From: Neoarius graeffei
Lineage: Eukaryota; Chordata; Actinopteri; Siluriformes; Ariidae
Direction: 5' to 3'
Assembly (NCBI RefSeq): GCF_027579695.1
Contig: NC_083574.1
Location: 60,524,559-60,588,558, forward strand
Length of the DNA stretch: 64,000 nucleotides
In this document: positions 46,129-58,104 of the stretch, in pieces
How the letters are laid out: each line of letters starts with the position of its first letter
How positions within the stretch are numbered: the stretch's first letter is position 1
Program-made: the position numbers and the translations under genes
The notes under the pieces: generated by a model
The model's database searches: none
What the model was told of the DNA's origin: nothing
The model's input: only the letters and a program-made list of their open reading frames with translations

Positions 46129-46501
46129 CTCATCTCATCTCATTATCTCTAGCTGCTTTATCCTGTTCTACAGGGTCGCAGGCAAGCTGGAGCCTCTCCC
46201 AGCTGACTACGGGTGAAAGGCGGGGTACACCCTGGACAAGTCGCCAGGTCATCACAGGGCCGACACACAGACAACCATTCACACTCACATTCACATCTAC
46301 GGTCAATTTAGAGTCACCAGTTAACCTAACCTGCATGTCTTTGGACTGTGGGGGAAACCTGAGCACCCAGAGGAAACCTACGCAGACATGGGGAGAACAT
46401 GCAAACTCCGCACAGAAAGGCCCTCGCCGGCCACGGGGCTCGAACCCGGACCTTCTTGCTGTGAGGCAACAGTGCTAACCACTACACCACCGTACCGCCC
46501 C
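46129..46501 (-). mobile_element. tRNA-derived SINE
   Basis: Full-length minus-strand copy, duplication ACAGATAT at 46121-46128 and 46502-46509. Confidence 0.93.
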
Positions 46502-46637
46502 ACAGATATGTAAATAAAAATATTTTTTGTTACTCAGTGAAAAACAGATGGCGGCAAATCCTACTACAGTGATTTGCTGCCGCTGATCGGCTACTTTTGA
46601 GACCTCTGCTGTAATAAGCATAAACATGTCTGAAAGC

Positions 46638-46991
46638 GGGCGGCACGGTGGTGTAGTGGTTAGCACTGTCGCCTTACAGCAAGAAGGTCCGGGTTCGAGC
46701 CCCGTGGCCGGCGAGGGCCTTTCTGTGTGGAGTTTGCATGTTCTCCCCGTGTCCGCGTGGGTTTCCTCCGGGTGCTCCGGTTTCCCCCACAGTCCAAAGA
46801 CATGCAGGTTAGGTTAACTGGTGACTCTAAATTGACTGTAGGTGTGAATGGTTGTCTGTCTCTATGTGTCAGCCCTGTGATGACCTGGCGACTTGTCCAG
46901 GGTGTACCCTGCCTTTCGCCCGTAGTCAGCTGGGATAGGCTCCAGCTTGCCTGCGACCCTGTAGAAGGATAAAGTGGCTAGAGATAATGAG
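46638..46991 (+). mobile_element. tRNA-derived SINE
   Basis: Full-length copy with A box TGGTGTAGTGG and B box GGTTCGAGCCC. A 12-bp duplication ATGTCTGAAAGC at 46626-46637 and 46992-47003. Confidence 0.95.
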
Positions 46992-47003
46992 ATGTCTGAA
47001 AGC

Positions 47004-47394
47004 GATTTCTTTAGTCTAGTACGTAGCAGGCAAGCTAATAATAATAATAAATCAACAGAGTGGGGAAGTTTTTATCAATGGGGTTTTAAAGTGTTGGGCA
47101 TGGCCCAAACCCCTTACTTTGCATATGTAAACAAACCAAGAAACTATCCAATGACAGCACAGTGTATACAAATGAGGCAAGTGATCCAACCAGCGTGTTT
47201 GTGGGAGGAGTCTTTCCAAGGCAGCGCTCCTGCAATCTGAGCTCAGAGCTTTTTTTTTTTTTTTTTAAATCTTTTTGGTCACCGTGACTTTGACCTTGAC
47301 CAGATGACCCTCAAAATGTCAGAGGTTCTATTTGAGACCAATGCCCACCTATCCTGAAAGTTTCATGAAGATTGGTCCAGCTGTTTTCCCGTAG
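47004..47394. other. Spacer with an RTE-like 3' UTR stretch
   Basis: From about 47255, GACTTTGACCTTGACCAGAT and TTTCATGAAGATTGGTCCAG resemble the 3' part of fish RTE-type LINEs. No ORF. Confidence 0.4.
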
Positions 47395-48830
47395 ATTGAT
47401 TGATTTTATTTAGTAAATTCAATATAAATACATACAAACAATTGTAAATACATTAAAAATACATGGATGACACAAGAAAGTGAAAACACTTATTTCCATT
47501 GTGGTCCATAAAATCAAGTGACAAAATGAAGGGAAAATGTAGAATGTGGAATTAAAATAAAGAAAAATATGGTATGTATACGTTGATAAATAACATCAGC
47601 AGTATAAATAAATATAAATAAATATGATAATATAAATATAAAAAGATAATACTGTGCAAAAGTACTTAGTGCAAAATACGAGTAAACAAATACCTGTATC
47701 AGAATTAACAGGACAAAGACAATATAATAACAGAAGACTAGTTAGATTATGACATAACAGAAGTGTTGCGTTCTTCCTCTAAAAGCTGTTAAGATAAAAA
47801 GGTTCGGACTAGATGTTTGAAAGCACTTTTGGAAGACTGAGACCGTATATGACTAGGTAAACCATTCCAAAGGCAAGCACCAGTATATGTGAATGAGGAC
47901 TATCCGAAAGATCTAACAGAAGGGATAAACAGAGAGAGGGGGCCTGAACGGGTATTATGGCGGGAAGAATTTGGAATTAAGGCAGATGTTAGATATTGTG
48001 GAGCATTACCATGAATAATGTTGTGCTTGTGATGTACCTAATTTAAGCTGTTTGACTCATAGGTTCACTGGCAACATCTTGGCCTGCTCAAACTCAAAAT
48101 GACCTATATGGGTCCTAGGAGAGGCACTGAGTAGATACAAAACTATTTTGTTCTGAATTGTCTGCAGACAATCTTGCTTTTTCTTGGTAAGACCAGAGTA
48201 CCAAGAAGCACTGGCATAGTCAAAATGACACTGTATTAGAGCTGACACTAAAAGCTTTTTGGTAGCCATGTCAAATTGTCTGGTCTGCCTATACAGGAAT
48301 TTAAGTTTAGCGTTGGATTTGCTAATGACAGTGTCAACGATTTGGCTCGCTGATAGTGACTGGTCAAGAACAACTCCTAAATATTTAACACAGGTTTTAC
48401 TGGCAAGGGTTTGACCATCACATGTGACGTCTATAGACTCAGAACTATGGAGTCTCCATTTGGAGCCAAAGAATATGGATTCTGTCTTCCCAAGATGGAG
48501 GGACAGCTTGTTATCAATAAGCCATTCATGGACAGATTGAAGTTCGGAAGACAGCTGCTGTTGTATGTCAACAGTATTCTTTCCAGCATGGGCGATTGCT
48601 CTAAGACAACGAGGGAGGCTAAGCCTCCTCTAAAAATGACGAACATCGTGTAGGATGAATTGCGCTAGGCTTATGTTATAGCCGACCTTATAACATTGCT
48701 ATTTCAGATCCAGAATCATAGAAATATATGTGCTCAACCCACTACAGTGCGAAATCATTCCGTTATAACTTTCCCCAGTTCGCCTAATGTGTGCGTGAGT
48801 TTTTCCCCCTCGTGACAGCGTGATGCAGCC

Positions 48831-49050
48831 CAGCCTCAGTGGATTGGGAGCTATGTGCTTGTCAATTTCAAAATGCAAGACGGTTATTGGACAAATACTG
48901 CGAAAATGCCCGCCCACGGAGTCTCACGGACTCCCAGCCTCAGTGGACTTCAACGGCATTTGGGAGCTATGCGCTTTTCAATATCAAAATGCAAGATGGT
49001 TATTGGACAAATACTGCAAAAATGCCCGCCTACGGACTCTGAGCCTCACA
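48831..49050 (+). repeat. Two-unit tandem duplication in the hAT element
   Basis: CAGCCTCAGTGGA, GGGAGCTATG and GGTTATTGGACAAATACTGC each occur twice, about 104-120 bp apart. Confidence 0.85.
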
Positions 49051-49473
49051 TGGGAGGGACATGGCAGTTTCCGCGAGGAGACTGGTGATTGGTGAAAGCG
49101 GCCGGATATTTTCTTTGATTGAAAGCTCGTTTCAACTATAGACAGGCAGCACAGTGTTGCCAGATTGGGCGGTTTTAAGTGCATTTTGGCAGGTTTTGAA
49201 CATATTTTGGGATGGATAACGTCAGCAGTATCTGGCAACATCAGTTCAGTCCCATGCGGATTCGCAAGTGCTGTGGTGTATTGTAAGAGATCGGCTTACA
49301 TTTCGATTTCATTCATTACATACAGCTTCTACCAGCTTTTTTAGTTTGTATATATTTTCATTTTAAATAAAGTGTTGTCAAGTTTGCTATCTTAGTTCCA
49401 GAAATTTCGTTTATTTGAGTGACTGAACTTGAACTTGAGGGGGCTAGTCAGCTAGCAAGAAAGCTGCGCACGG

Positions 49474-49677
49474 ATGCCAAGCATTGCTGATTTAATTTTG
49501 GCGAAGCCATTTGCCAGTCTTCCTTTCGAGGAAAAAATTAAAATTAAAGAGCAGGGTAGACCAACGCCCCAAACTGACTTGGTGAAAAAGGTAGGGAATA
49601 ATACTCATTCCTTTCAGCTCTCCTGGTACGAGAAAGTGAATTGGCTAACAGCAAGTGACCCACATCAACAACAGTAA
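49474..49677 (+). pseudogene. hAT transposase N-terminal exon (zf-TTF type)
   Basis: The frame MPSIADLILAKPFASLPFEE ends with HSFQLSWYEKVNWLTASDPH and a possible donor CAACA|GTAAAT. The pattern LxxGRPTPxxxL...FxxxWYEKxxWLT is that of the TTF-type zinc finger before hAT transposases of the ZMYM/ZNF862 group. The cysteine part and the catalytic domain are missing. Confidence 0.65.
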
Positions 49678-50777
49678 ATAGGCTACTTTAGTAATATGTC
49701 ATGGATGGACCAAAAATATAGAATCTATTTAAAATGTTTATGCTGAGTATATTATATTGGAATATATGTTTTTCTGGATATGAATTCAACACCACTACAA
49801 TTTGGAAAACATTTTTAAACAAAAACACAGCAGAGGTCAATTTTTAAACAACATGCCACAATTTTAAAATATAAAATGTTAAAATATACCCCTCCCCCCC
49901 AACACCACCATCATCACGTATATTGGACAGTAGGCTAATGGGCCAAAAGAACCTGTTATTTCACAGTTTGTGACCCTGCCAACAATCAGCCAGATCAGAG
50001 GCAAGAGTATGGGCAAAATTGACGTGTTTTTTCTTTTAAAATCTGGAAATATCGTAACCGACCAGCCTCCCCTGTTTGAAAGACTACCAGGCGTCACTGC
50101 TTTCCAGCTACCAAGAGGGCAGAGTCATCTGCATACAATAGCAGTTTACTATTTACTGTAGAGGGCATATCATTAATATAGATAAGGAAAAGCAAAAAGG
50201 CCCAATATTGAGCCTTGTGGGACACCACACATCACATTAGCAGGTGTAGACAGTACACCACCAACTTCCACATGCTGCTGCCTATTACTTAGGTAGGCAT
50301 GGAATCAGTTAACATCAGGTTTCTGAAGCTCCATGGCTTCAAGCTTCATAAGAAGAATACTATGGTTCACAATATCAAAGGCTTTTTGTAGATCTAGAAG
50401 TACCATACCTGTGTAATTGCCTTTGTCTTGTTCAGACTTAATATAGTCAGTGAGATGAATTAAACAAGTATCTGTGGAGGAAGAGGACCGGAAACCCAAC
50501 TGGTACTCGTATAGAGTTTATGATCTGTGAGGTACTGATTGAGTTGGTCATAGACAACCTTCTCAATCAGTTTGCTTACAATGCTGAGAATAGACACAGG
50601 CCGATAATTATCAGCTTCGGTTTTGCTGTTTTTCTTGTGTATAGGAGTGATCTTAGCAGACTTAAGTTCAGAAGGGATCACCCCAGTGGATAGGGACAAG
50701 TTTAGAATATATGTGAGCGGGATTGTAATATTGCTGACAACCCCCACAAAGTAACAAAGAAACCTGACCGAAAACAA

Positions 50778-50812
50778 TACCTCGCCCCGCTTACTCTGTA
50801 GCGGGCGAGGTA
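50778..50812. repeat. GC-rich hairpin, 13-bp stem
   Basis: TACCTCGCCCCGCT, loop TACTCTGT, AGCGGGCGAGGTA; one bulged C. It lies right at the 5' edge of the minus-strand LINE. Confidence 0.8.
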
Positions 50813-51035
50813 ATAACTAAAAGAATAATGTAAACCTTTGTGTCTGATTGCCGTATGTATCTGTGTGTATGCCTTCTGTAATAAAAATGGTCCTGTATGA
50901 GAGAGATGTTCCGATATTAAATATAGAATGTGTAAAAATTTTATATGACAGAAATTATAGTATTTTGTTCATATGCAAATAGTTAGTTTATAGTACCATG
51001 CCTGAAAATTACTTCTTTCCAGAGGAAATAAGGTA

Positions 51036-51815
51036 AGAAGATGAAGCCTTTATTTGTCATAAATGCAGCATATTGAAATTCACATAACCCAGTTTGTTAG
51101 GAAGTTGGGGTCACAGCATAGTCTGGTTAACACCAGACCATATCACAAGTGAAATATGGTCTGGAATCCGCCTATTGAATTTCTCGTAGGGGAGGTGTGG
51201 TTTACGATTGTCAACGGCCGTTTATTGGACGTTGCGAATGTCTATCATTTGGCGTATACGTAGCCCATGGCCAATCATGGCAGTTGTACCCGGTGACGTA
51301 GTTAGAGCGACGAAGAAGACGAAGAGGCGAAGAAGAGAAGGAAAGAGAAAGAGAAGGCAAAACAAAAATAGGAAAACAATGGCACTGAACGATTACTGCC
51401 GTTTGTGCAAGACAAAGCTTGATCGAAAGTTTGGTTCGTATCGCTCACCGCCATGTTAAATGTGATCCGTAAACAGTCCCAAATAAACTACAAGCTTCCG
51501 TTTGTCGAGTAGTATGCGTCACCGTCTTTCCACCCCTCCCCACTCTCTGATTGGCTCCCTAACTCAGGCGAGCCTTTAGACCATAGTTTCCATGCTGTCT
51601 TTTCAGATCGGAACGATTGTGCAAAGCAGCATGGGATTTCCCAGGCTAGTCACAGCACAGGATTAGCCATGATACAGCACCCCGTGCAGCAGAGAGGGTA
51701 AAGGGCCTTGCTCAAGGGACTAAAAGTGGTAGCTTGGTAGTAGTGGGGCCTGAGCTCCAACCTTCTGATCAATAAGCCAGAGCCATAACCACTGAGTCAC
51801 CGCTGTCCTGTTATA
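51036..51815 (-). mobile_element. SINE-like repeat split by a DNA element
   Basis: Left part CTTTATTTGTCATAAATGC and TTGTTAGGAAGTTGGGGTC, right part GGGCCTTGCTCAAGGGAC and CCATAACCACTGAGTCACCG. The family is frequent in fish and has a tRNA-like end. It is split at 51119-51648. Confidence 0.6.
51119..51648. mobile_element. Short DNA element with 9-bp duplication
   Basis: Starts TAGTCTGGTTAACACC and ends with CCAGGCTA (TAGCCTGG on the minus strand). GTCACAGCA is repeated at 51110-51118 and 51649-51657, and its removal restores the SINE-like repeat. It includes a short frame MALNDYCRLCKTKLDRKFGS (from 51379) that looks like a zinc-finger first exon. The superfamily is undecided. Confidence 0.75.
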
Positions 51816-52656
51816 AACTACTGTACCACAGCACAGTCGAATTCTCAAATCTCAAATCAGAAGATACACATTATTTTTGTATAAATGGATAGCATTTATA
51901 GAAAACTTGAATAGCAGTTCTGGAACTTGGATAGCAGTTCCGGCTGTAACATGAACCATATGTTTATATTAATGGGTTTATTCAAATACAGTATTGTTGT
52001 GAAGTAACAGCTTTTGCACAGAGATTTGTATGGCAGCCACTCTATATAATAATGTTTTTTTTGAGAGAGAGCATAAGAGTGAGCGAGAGAGAGAGAGAGA
52101 GAGAGACTGACTGCTTCCTGTGGTTCTTGGATAAATGACAAGCGGAACTTGTCTCTTGGACATTCCACAGGATGCAGAACATGTTGTTACTTAATAAATT
52201 AAACATTGTAATCCTTGGCAAATTCCTGTGGTATTAGCAAAATACCACACTCCAGACTTTGGGGTTATAAGAAAAAAGTTCACTTTGCCTTGAGCCCTTC
52301 CAACTATCACTTCCTTCCCCATTTATGGAGTGACATCAAATCAACATGTTCACTACGTACAGTATAAAGTGCCCTTTCTGTACTTTTTTTTAACTCATTC
52401 ATAGCAGTATAGACTTTACATTAGTTAATATACGGACACAGTACTTGGTTAAATCTCTAATTGGCCATACTAGTACTAGTCATTGTTTTGAGAAGATTAT
52501 CAACAACATTAAAGTGAATGCAAACACAGTCTTAGAAGAAGTGTGCAGAATAATTACACAAATTATGTCTAGCATTCTAGTTTACACATTTTGTGTCAAT
52601 ATTAAATAAAACTGTGTTGGAAGAATTCAGCTTTATATATATATATATATATATAT
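51816..52656. other. Intergenic, nothing recognised apart from simple repeats
   Basis: (GA)n at about 52082-52106 and (TA)n at 52634-52656. No ORF. Confidence 0.55.
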
Positions 52657-53032
52657 CTCATCTCATCTCATTATCTCAAGCCGCTTTATCCTTCTACAGG
52701 GTCGCAGGCAAGCTGGAGCCTATCCCAGCTGACTACGGGCGAAAGGCGGGGTACACCCTGGACAAGTCGCCAGGTCATCACAGGGCTGACACATTGACAC
52801 AGACAACCATTCACACTCACATTCACACCTACGGTCAATTTAGAGTCACCAGTTAACCTAACCTGCATGCCTTTGGACTGTGGGGGAAACCGGAGCACCC
52901 GGAGGAAACCCACGCGGACACGGGGAGAACATGCAAACTCCACACAGAAAGGCCCTCGCCGGCCACGGGGCTCGAACCCGGACCTTCTTGCTGTGAGGTG
53001 ACAGCGCTAACCACTACACCACCGTGCCGCCC
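52657..53032 (-). mobile_element. tRNA-derived SINE at a (TA)n tract
   Basis: Full-length minus-strand copy. The left edge abuts (TA)n and no clean duplication is visible. Confidence 0.9.
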
Positions 53033-53084
53033 ACTTCCCATTTTGTTTTCTTTTTATTGTATACCTCTTCTTCTTCTTCTTCTT

Positions 53085-53470
53085 TCGGCTGTTCCCGTTA
53101 GGGGTTGCCACAGCAGATAATGTCCCTCCATCTCCTCCTGTGCTCCGTATCTTTTTCTCTCACACCAACTGTCCTCATATCCTCCTTCACCACATCCATA
53201 AATCTCATCTTTCGTCTTCCTCTTTTCCTTCTATCTGGCAACTCCATCTCCAGCATTCTTTTCTCAGTATATCCTGGATCACTCCTCTGTACATGTCCAA
53301 ACCATCTTAATCTCGGCTCTCTCATTTTGTCTCTAAGCCATTCTACATGTGCTGTCCCTCTAATATTCTCATTTCTCATTCTGTCCAACTTTGTCACTCC
53401 CGGTGAAAATCTCAGTATCTTCAAATCTGCTATTTCTAGTTCAGCCTCCTGTCTTTTCTGAATATTGGAC
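53085..53470 (-). mobile_element. RTE-type LINE, 3' fragment
   Basis: C-terminal text PRLRWFGHVQRSDPGYTEKR and KRGRRKMRFMDVVKEDMRTV, ending CCGNP and a stop near 53097, is the typical end of a fish RTE-type RT protein. 5' truncated; joined directly to retroviral sequence at about 53470. Confidence 0.8.
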
Positions 53471-54751
53471 TCCACCATGTTGTCCTGAATCTGTAGGCCA
53501 TTTTCTCTATTCCTATGTGACCCAAGGAGTGTATCCATGTGGCAAGCTCTGGTAGCAGTTTTGCAGGACCAGTGACTTTGTCTCCATGTTTCCACAATCC
53601 ACTCTCATGTTTCTTTGCCCCATTGTCCACCCAGGTCCATTTTTCCTCTCGGCTACAATCGTCTTGTAACTCTTTGATATCAGTCAGGGTGTATGCTTGT
53701 AGAATCTTTAAATTCACTGTTTCAGTTTGATTGTCTGCTGCTTTGTTAGCCCCTTCCTTGGCAGCTAATTTTGCAGCCCTGTTTGTTAACGCATTTCCTT
53801 TTGCTTCTTCTGTGTTTTGCTTCATGTGTGCTTTGACTTTGATGATGGACACTCCTTTCGGCAGCTGCAATGCAGCTAATAGTTCTTGGACCAACTGTCT
53901 GTTCCTTATGGCATTCCAGCAGCAGTCAGGAAACCTCTGTTTTTTCATACTTGTCCGAAATCATGTACCACTCCAAAAGCATATCTGGAGTCTGTGTAGA
54001 TGTTTGCTGTGCGCCCATTGACAAAGTTGCATGCTTCAATGAGTGCTTTCAGTTCTGCTTATTGTACTGATGTATTTGTCAGTAAAACGCCTACCAGTAC
54101 TTCATGTGTTGATGTTACTGCCCAGCCTGCCACTCTCTGATTGTTTACCACTTGTGAGGACCCATCTGCAAACAACAGCATTTCTGGAATGAGCAGAGGG
54201 TCTTCCTTGACTTGTCTTTGTTCCTCAATCATCTGAACAATTTCAACACAGTTGTGATCTTCTTTGACCTGCAGCTCTGGTAAAAGAGTTGCTGGGTTCA
54301 CAGGGGATGCTTTTTCAATGATGATGTTGGGCAACTCCAGAGTGGCTGTCCATCATGTCCATCGTGCTGCAGTAACTTATGACATGCAACTCATGGTGAT
54401 CATCATGTGTATAGCATGTGGGCATTTCACTGTGAGTCTTTGATCCATCACAATGGTCAAAGCAGATTCCACAGCCAGACATGTGGCTTGAATCACTCTC
54501 AGGCACAACCCTCATCCCTGTGATACTTCATCCAGTCTCACTGAGTAATATGAGACTGATCTGCTTGTTCCTCTATGTTCTTGGGTCAGGACTGCTGTCA
54601 TGTACCCGTCTTGTTTGTGAATACACAGGATGAATGGGTTGACTGGTGTCGGGGATTCTGAGAGCTGATGCTTGGCACAAAACTTGTTTGAAGTTCTTGA
54701 ATTCCATTTGCTCATTGTTCAGTGCAATTTTTCTTTGGAGTTCTTTCTTCC

Positions 54752-57700
54752 CCTCCTTGAACTGCCACCTTATTGTGGTGGAGGGGTTTGTGTGCTTGAA
54801 TGATCCTAGGAGCTATGTTGTCGGGGGCATTATGCCCCTGTCAGGGTTTCCCAAGGCAGATAGGTCCTAGGTGACAGGCCAGACTAAGAGCAGTTCACCA
54901 AAACCCCTATGGAGAAAAATCCGAGGACCGTGACGTCGCCCGGGATGACGCAGCCGGGGCCCCACCCTGGAGCCAGGCCCGGGGTTGGGGCTTGTATGCG
55001 AGCGCTTGGTGGCCGGGCCTTTGCCCATGGGGCCCGGCCGGGCTCAGCCCGAAGAGCTGACGTGGGCCCGACCTCCTGTGGGTTCACCACCCACAGAGGT
55101 AGCAGTAGGGGACTGGTGCAATGTGGATTGGGTGGCAGTCGAAGGCAGGGGCCTCGACGACCTGATCCCCGGACACAGCGGCTGGCTGTTGGGACATGGA
55201 ATGTCACTTCGCTGGGGGGGAAAGAGCCTGAGCTTGTGCGGGAGGTTGAGAGGTACCGGCTAGAGATAGTCGGGCTCACCTCCATGCACAGCTTGGGCTC
55301 TGGAACCCAGCTCCTCGAGAGGGGCTGGACTCTCCACTTCTCTGGAGTCGCCCGTGGTGAGCGGCGGCGGGCTGGTGTGGGCTTGCTTATAGCTCCCCAG
55401 CTCAGCCGCCATGTGTTGGAGTTTACCCCAGTGAACGAGAGGGTCGCCTCGCTGCGCCTTCGGATTGGGGAGAGGGCTCTTGCTGTTGTTTGTGCCTATG
55501 GCCCAAATAGCAGTATAGAGTATCCGGCCTTCTTGGAGTCCCTGGGAGAGGTACTGAGGAGTGCTCAGACTGGGGACTCCATTGTGTTACTGGGGGACTT
55601 CAATGCTCACGTTGGAGATGACAGTGACACCTGGAGGGGCGTGGTTGGGAGGAACGGCCTCCCCGATCTGAACCCGAGTGGTGTTTTGTTATTGGACTTC
55701 TGTGCTAGTCACGGTTTGTCCATAACGAACACCATGTTCGAGCATAGGGGTGTCCATAAGTGCACGTGGCACCAGGACACCTTAGGTCGGAGGTCAATGA
55801 TAGACTTTGTAGTCGTTTCATCTGATCTCCGGCCCTATGTCTTGGACACTCGGGTGAAGAGAGGGGCTGAGCTGTCAACTGATCACCACCTGGTGGTGAG
55901 TTGGATCCGCTGGCGGAGGAGGAAGCTGGACAGACCTGGCAGGCCCAAACGTATGGTGAGGGTCTGCTGGGAATGTCTGGCCGAGCACTCTGTCGGGGAG
56001 GTCTTTAACTCCCACCTCCGGGAGAGCTTTTCCCAGCTTCCGAGGGAGGCGGGGGACATTGAGTCTGAGTGGACAATGTTCTCTACCTCCATTGTGGACG
56101 CAGCTGTTCAGAGCTGTGGCCGCAAGGTCTCCGGTGCCTGTCGTGGCGGCAATCCCCGAACCCGGTGGTGGACACCAGAAGTAAGGGATGCCGTCAAGCT
56201 GAAGAAGGAGTCCTATCGGGCCATGTTAACCTCCAGGACTCCCGAGGCAGCTGACGGGTATCGGCAGGCCAGGCGTGCTGCAGCTCGGGCAGTTGCGGAG
56301 GCAAAAACTCGGAACTGGGAGGAGTTCGGGGAGGCCATGGAGAAGGACTATTGGTCGGCCTCGAAGAAATTCTGGCAAACCGTCCGGCGCCTCAGGAGGG
56401 GGAAGCAGTACTCTGCCAACACTGTTTACAGTGCGGGTGGGGAGCTGTTGACCTCGACTGGGGACATTGTCGGGCGGTGGAAGGAATACTTTGAGGATCT
56501 CCTCAATCCCACCGTCATGTCTTCCACTGAGGAGACTGAGGCTGATGACTCAGAGGTGGACTCGTCCATTACCCAAGCCGAAGTCACTGAGGTGGTTTGC
56601 AAGCTCCTCGGTGGCAAGGCACCGGGGGTGGATGAGATCCGCCCTGAGTATCTCAAGTCTCTGGATGTTGTGGGGCTGTCTTGGTTGACAAGCCTCTGCA
56701 ACATCGCGTGGCGGTCAGGGACAGTGCCTCTGGAGTGGCAGACTGGGGTGGTGGTCCCTCTTTTTAAGAAAGGGGACCGGAGAGTGTGCCCCAATTATAG
56801 GGGAATCACACTTCTCAGCCTCCCAGGGAAGGTTTACTCCAGGGTACTGGAGAGGAGAATTCGACCAATAGTCGAACCTCGGATCCAGGAGGAACAATGC
56901 GGTTTTCGTCCTGGTCGCGGAACACTGGACCAGCTCTATACCCTTCATAGGGTGCTCGAGGGTTCATGGGAGTTTGCCCAACCAGTCCACATGTGCTTTG
57001 TGGATCTGGAGAAGGCATTCGACCGTGTCCCCCGTAGTATTCTGTGGGGGGTGCTTCGGGAGTATGGGGTTCGGGGCTCTTTGCTAAGGGCTGTCCGGTC
57101 CCTGTACGAACGGAGCAGGAGTCTGGTTCGCATTGCCGGCAGTAAGTCAGACCTGTTCCCAGTGCATGTTGGACTCCGGCAGGGCTGCCCTTTGTCACCG
57201 GTTCTGTTCATAATTTTTATGGACAGAATTTCTAGGCGCAGCCAGGGGCCAGAAGGAATCCTGTTTGGGAACCACAGGATTTCATCTCTGCTTTTTGCAG
57301 ATGATGTTGTCCTGTTGGCTTCTTCAAACCAGGACCTTCAGCATGCACTGGGGCGGTTTGCAGTCGAGTGTGAAGCGGCTGGGATGAGAATCAGCACCTC
57401 CAAGTCCGAGGCCATGGTTCTCGACCGGAAAAGGGTGGCTTGCCCTCTCCAGGTTGGTGGAGAAGTTCTGCCTCAAGTGGAGGAGTTTAAGTATCTCGGG
57501 ATCTTGTTCACGAGTGAGGGAAGGATGGAGCGTGAGATCGACAGGTGGATCGGTGCAGCCTCCGCAGTGATGCGGTCGCTTTACCGGTCCGTTGTGGTGA
57601 AGAAGGAGCTGAGCCAAAAGGCGAAGCTCTCAATTTACCGGTCGATCTACGTTCCGACTCTCACCTATGGTCATGAGCTTTGGGTAATGACCGAAAGGAC

Positions 57701-58104
57701 AAGATCGCGGATACAAGCGGCCGAAATGAGTTTCCTTCGCAGGGTGGCTGGGCGCTCCCTTAGAGATAGGGTGAGAAGCACAGTCACTCGGGAGGAGCTC
57801 GGAGTAGAGCCGCTGCTGCTCCACATCGAGAGGAATCAGCTGAGGTGGCTCGGGCATCTTTTTCGGATGCCTCCTGGACGCCTCCCTGGGGAGGTGTTCC
57901 AGGCATGTCCCCCCGGGAGGAGGCCCCGGGGAAGACCCAGGACACGCTGGAGGGACTATGTCTCTCGGCTGGCCTGGGAACGCCTCGGTGTTCTTCCCGA
58001 GGAGCTGGCCGAGGTGTCTGGGGAAAGGGAAGTTTGGGCTTCCCTGCTTAGACTGCTGCCTCCGCGACCCGGTCCCGGATAAAGCGGAAGAAGACGAGAC
58101 GAGT
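54752..58104 (+). mobile_element. Full-length RTE-type LINE, probably young
   Basis: 3353 bp starting CCTCCTTGAACTGCCACC and ending GAAGACGAGACGAG. An 11-bp duplication TTCTTTCTTCC (54741-54751, 58105-58115) is perfect. The GC content is clearly above the surrounding AT-rich DNA, and the single long ORF is intact. Confidence 0.93.
54909..58082 (+). CDS. LINE ORF: endonuclease and reverse transcriptase, 1057 residues, intact
   Basis: It copies its own RNA at a nicked target. Domains: Gly/Arg-rich head (residues 1-90), APE-type endonuclease at about 92-310 ([37 protein letters not shown]), RT at about 590-860 ([40 protein letters not shown], catalytic [13 protein letters not shown]) and a C-terminal part with [10 protein letters not shown] and [21 protein letters not shown]-type endonuclease and GRP-rich C end fit the RTE clade. 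The endonuclease Glu that usually follows VGLQE is not visible (VGLTSMHSL here). The start is the first ATG after a 157-bp 5' UTR. Family 'RTE' is inferred from motifs. Confidence 0.93.
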   Translation: MEKNPRTVTSPGMTQPGPHPGARPGVGACMRALGGRAFAHGARPGSARRADVGPTSCGFTTHRGSSRGLVQCGLGGSRRQGPRRPDPRTQRLAVGTWNVTSLGGKEPELVREVERYRLEIVGLTSMHSLGSGTQLLERGWTLHFSGVARGERRRAGVGLLIAPQLSRHVLEFTPVNERVASLRLRIGERALAVVCAYGPNSSIEYPAFLESLGEVLRSAQTGDSIVLLGDFNAHVGDDSDTWRGVVGRNGLPDLNPSGVLLLDFCASHGLSITNTMFEHRGVHKCTWHQDTLGRRSMIDFVVVSSDLRPYVLDTRVKRGAELSTDHHLVVSWIRWRRRKLDRPGRPKRMVRVCWECLAEHSVGEVFNSHLRESFSQLPREAGDIESEWTMFSTSIVDAAVQSCGRKVSGACRGGNPRTRWWTPEVRDAVKLKKESYRAMLTSRTPEAADGYRQARRAAARAVAEAKTRNWEEFGEAMEKDYWSASKKFWQTVRRLRRGKQYSANTVYSAGGELLTSTGDIVGRWKEYFEDLLNPTVMSSTEETEADDSEVDSSITQAEVTEVVCKLLGGKAPGVDEIRPEYLKSLDVVGLSWLTSLCNIAWRSGTVPLEWQTGVVVPLFKKGDRRVCPNYRGITLLSLPGKVYSRVLERRIRPIVEPRIQEEQCGFRPGRGTLDQLYTLHRVLEGSWEFAQPVHMCFVDLEKAFDRVPRSILWGVLREYGVRGSLLRAVRSLYERSRSLVRIAGSKSDLFPVHVGLRQGCPLSPVLFIIFMDRISRRSQGPEGILFGNHRISSLLFADDVVLLASSNQDLQHALGRFAVECEAAGMRISTSKSEAMVLDRKRVACPLQVGGEVLPQVEEFKYLGILFTSEGRMEREIDRWIGAASAVMRSLYRSVVVKKELSQKAKLSIYRSIYVPTLTYGHELWVMTERTRSRIQAAEMSFLRRVAGRSLRDRVRSTVTREELGVEPLLLHIERNQLRWLGHLFRMPPGRLPGEVFQACPPGRRPRGRPRTRWRDYVSRLAWERLGVLPEELAEVSGEREVWASLLRLLPPRPGPG

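Larger units (their letters stand above)
48587..50099 (+). mobile_element. hAT transposon remnant with zf-TTF exon
   Basis: Starts CATGGGCGATTGC and ends GGCGTCACTG (CAGTGACGCC on the minus strand). An 8-bp duplication CTTTCCAG at 48579-48586 and 50100-50107 rejoins the LINE frame (AGK). 8-bp duplication and CA...TG ends fit hAT, and so does the exon inside. Confidence 0.85.
47395..50770 (-). mobile_element. Non-LTR retrotransposon (LINE), minus strand, split by a hAT element
   Basis: RT text from right to left: KSAKITPIHKKNSKTEADNY RPVSILS (about 50600-50640), GMVLLDLQKAFDIVNHSILL (50345-50410), YADDSALL (about 50120), then after the hAT the LSSELQSVHEWLIDNKLSLH part (48490-48560) and ALIQCHFDYASASWYSGLTK (48180-48245). 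Frameshifts break it. It fits the L2/CR1/Rex1-like group. Confidence 0.82.

Noticed and set aside
46650-46700. tRNA gene prediction at SINE heads
   Set aside because: A and B boxes are present but the head does not fold as a full cloverleaf and always continues into the SINE body.
54884-55285. Long ORFs on the opposite strand and other frames of the 54.9-58.1 kb LINE
   Set aside because: High GC creates open shadow frames; only the plus frame has RT and endonuclease motifs.
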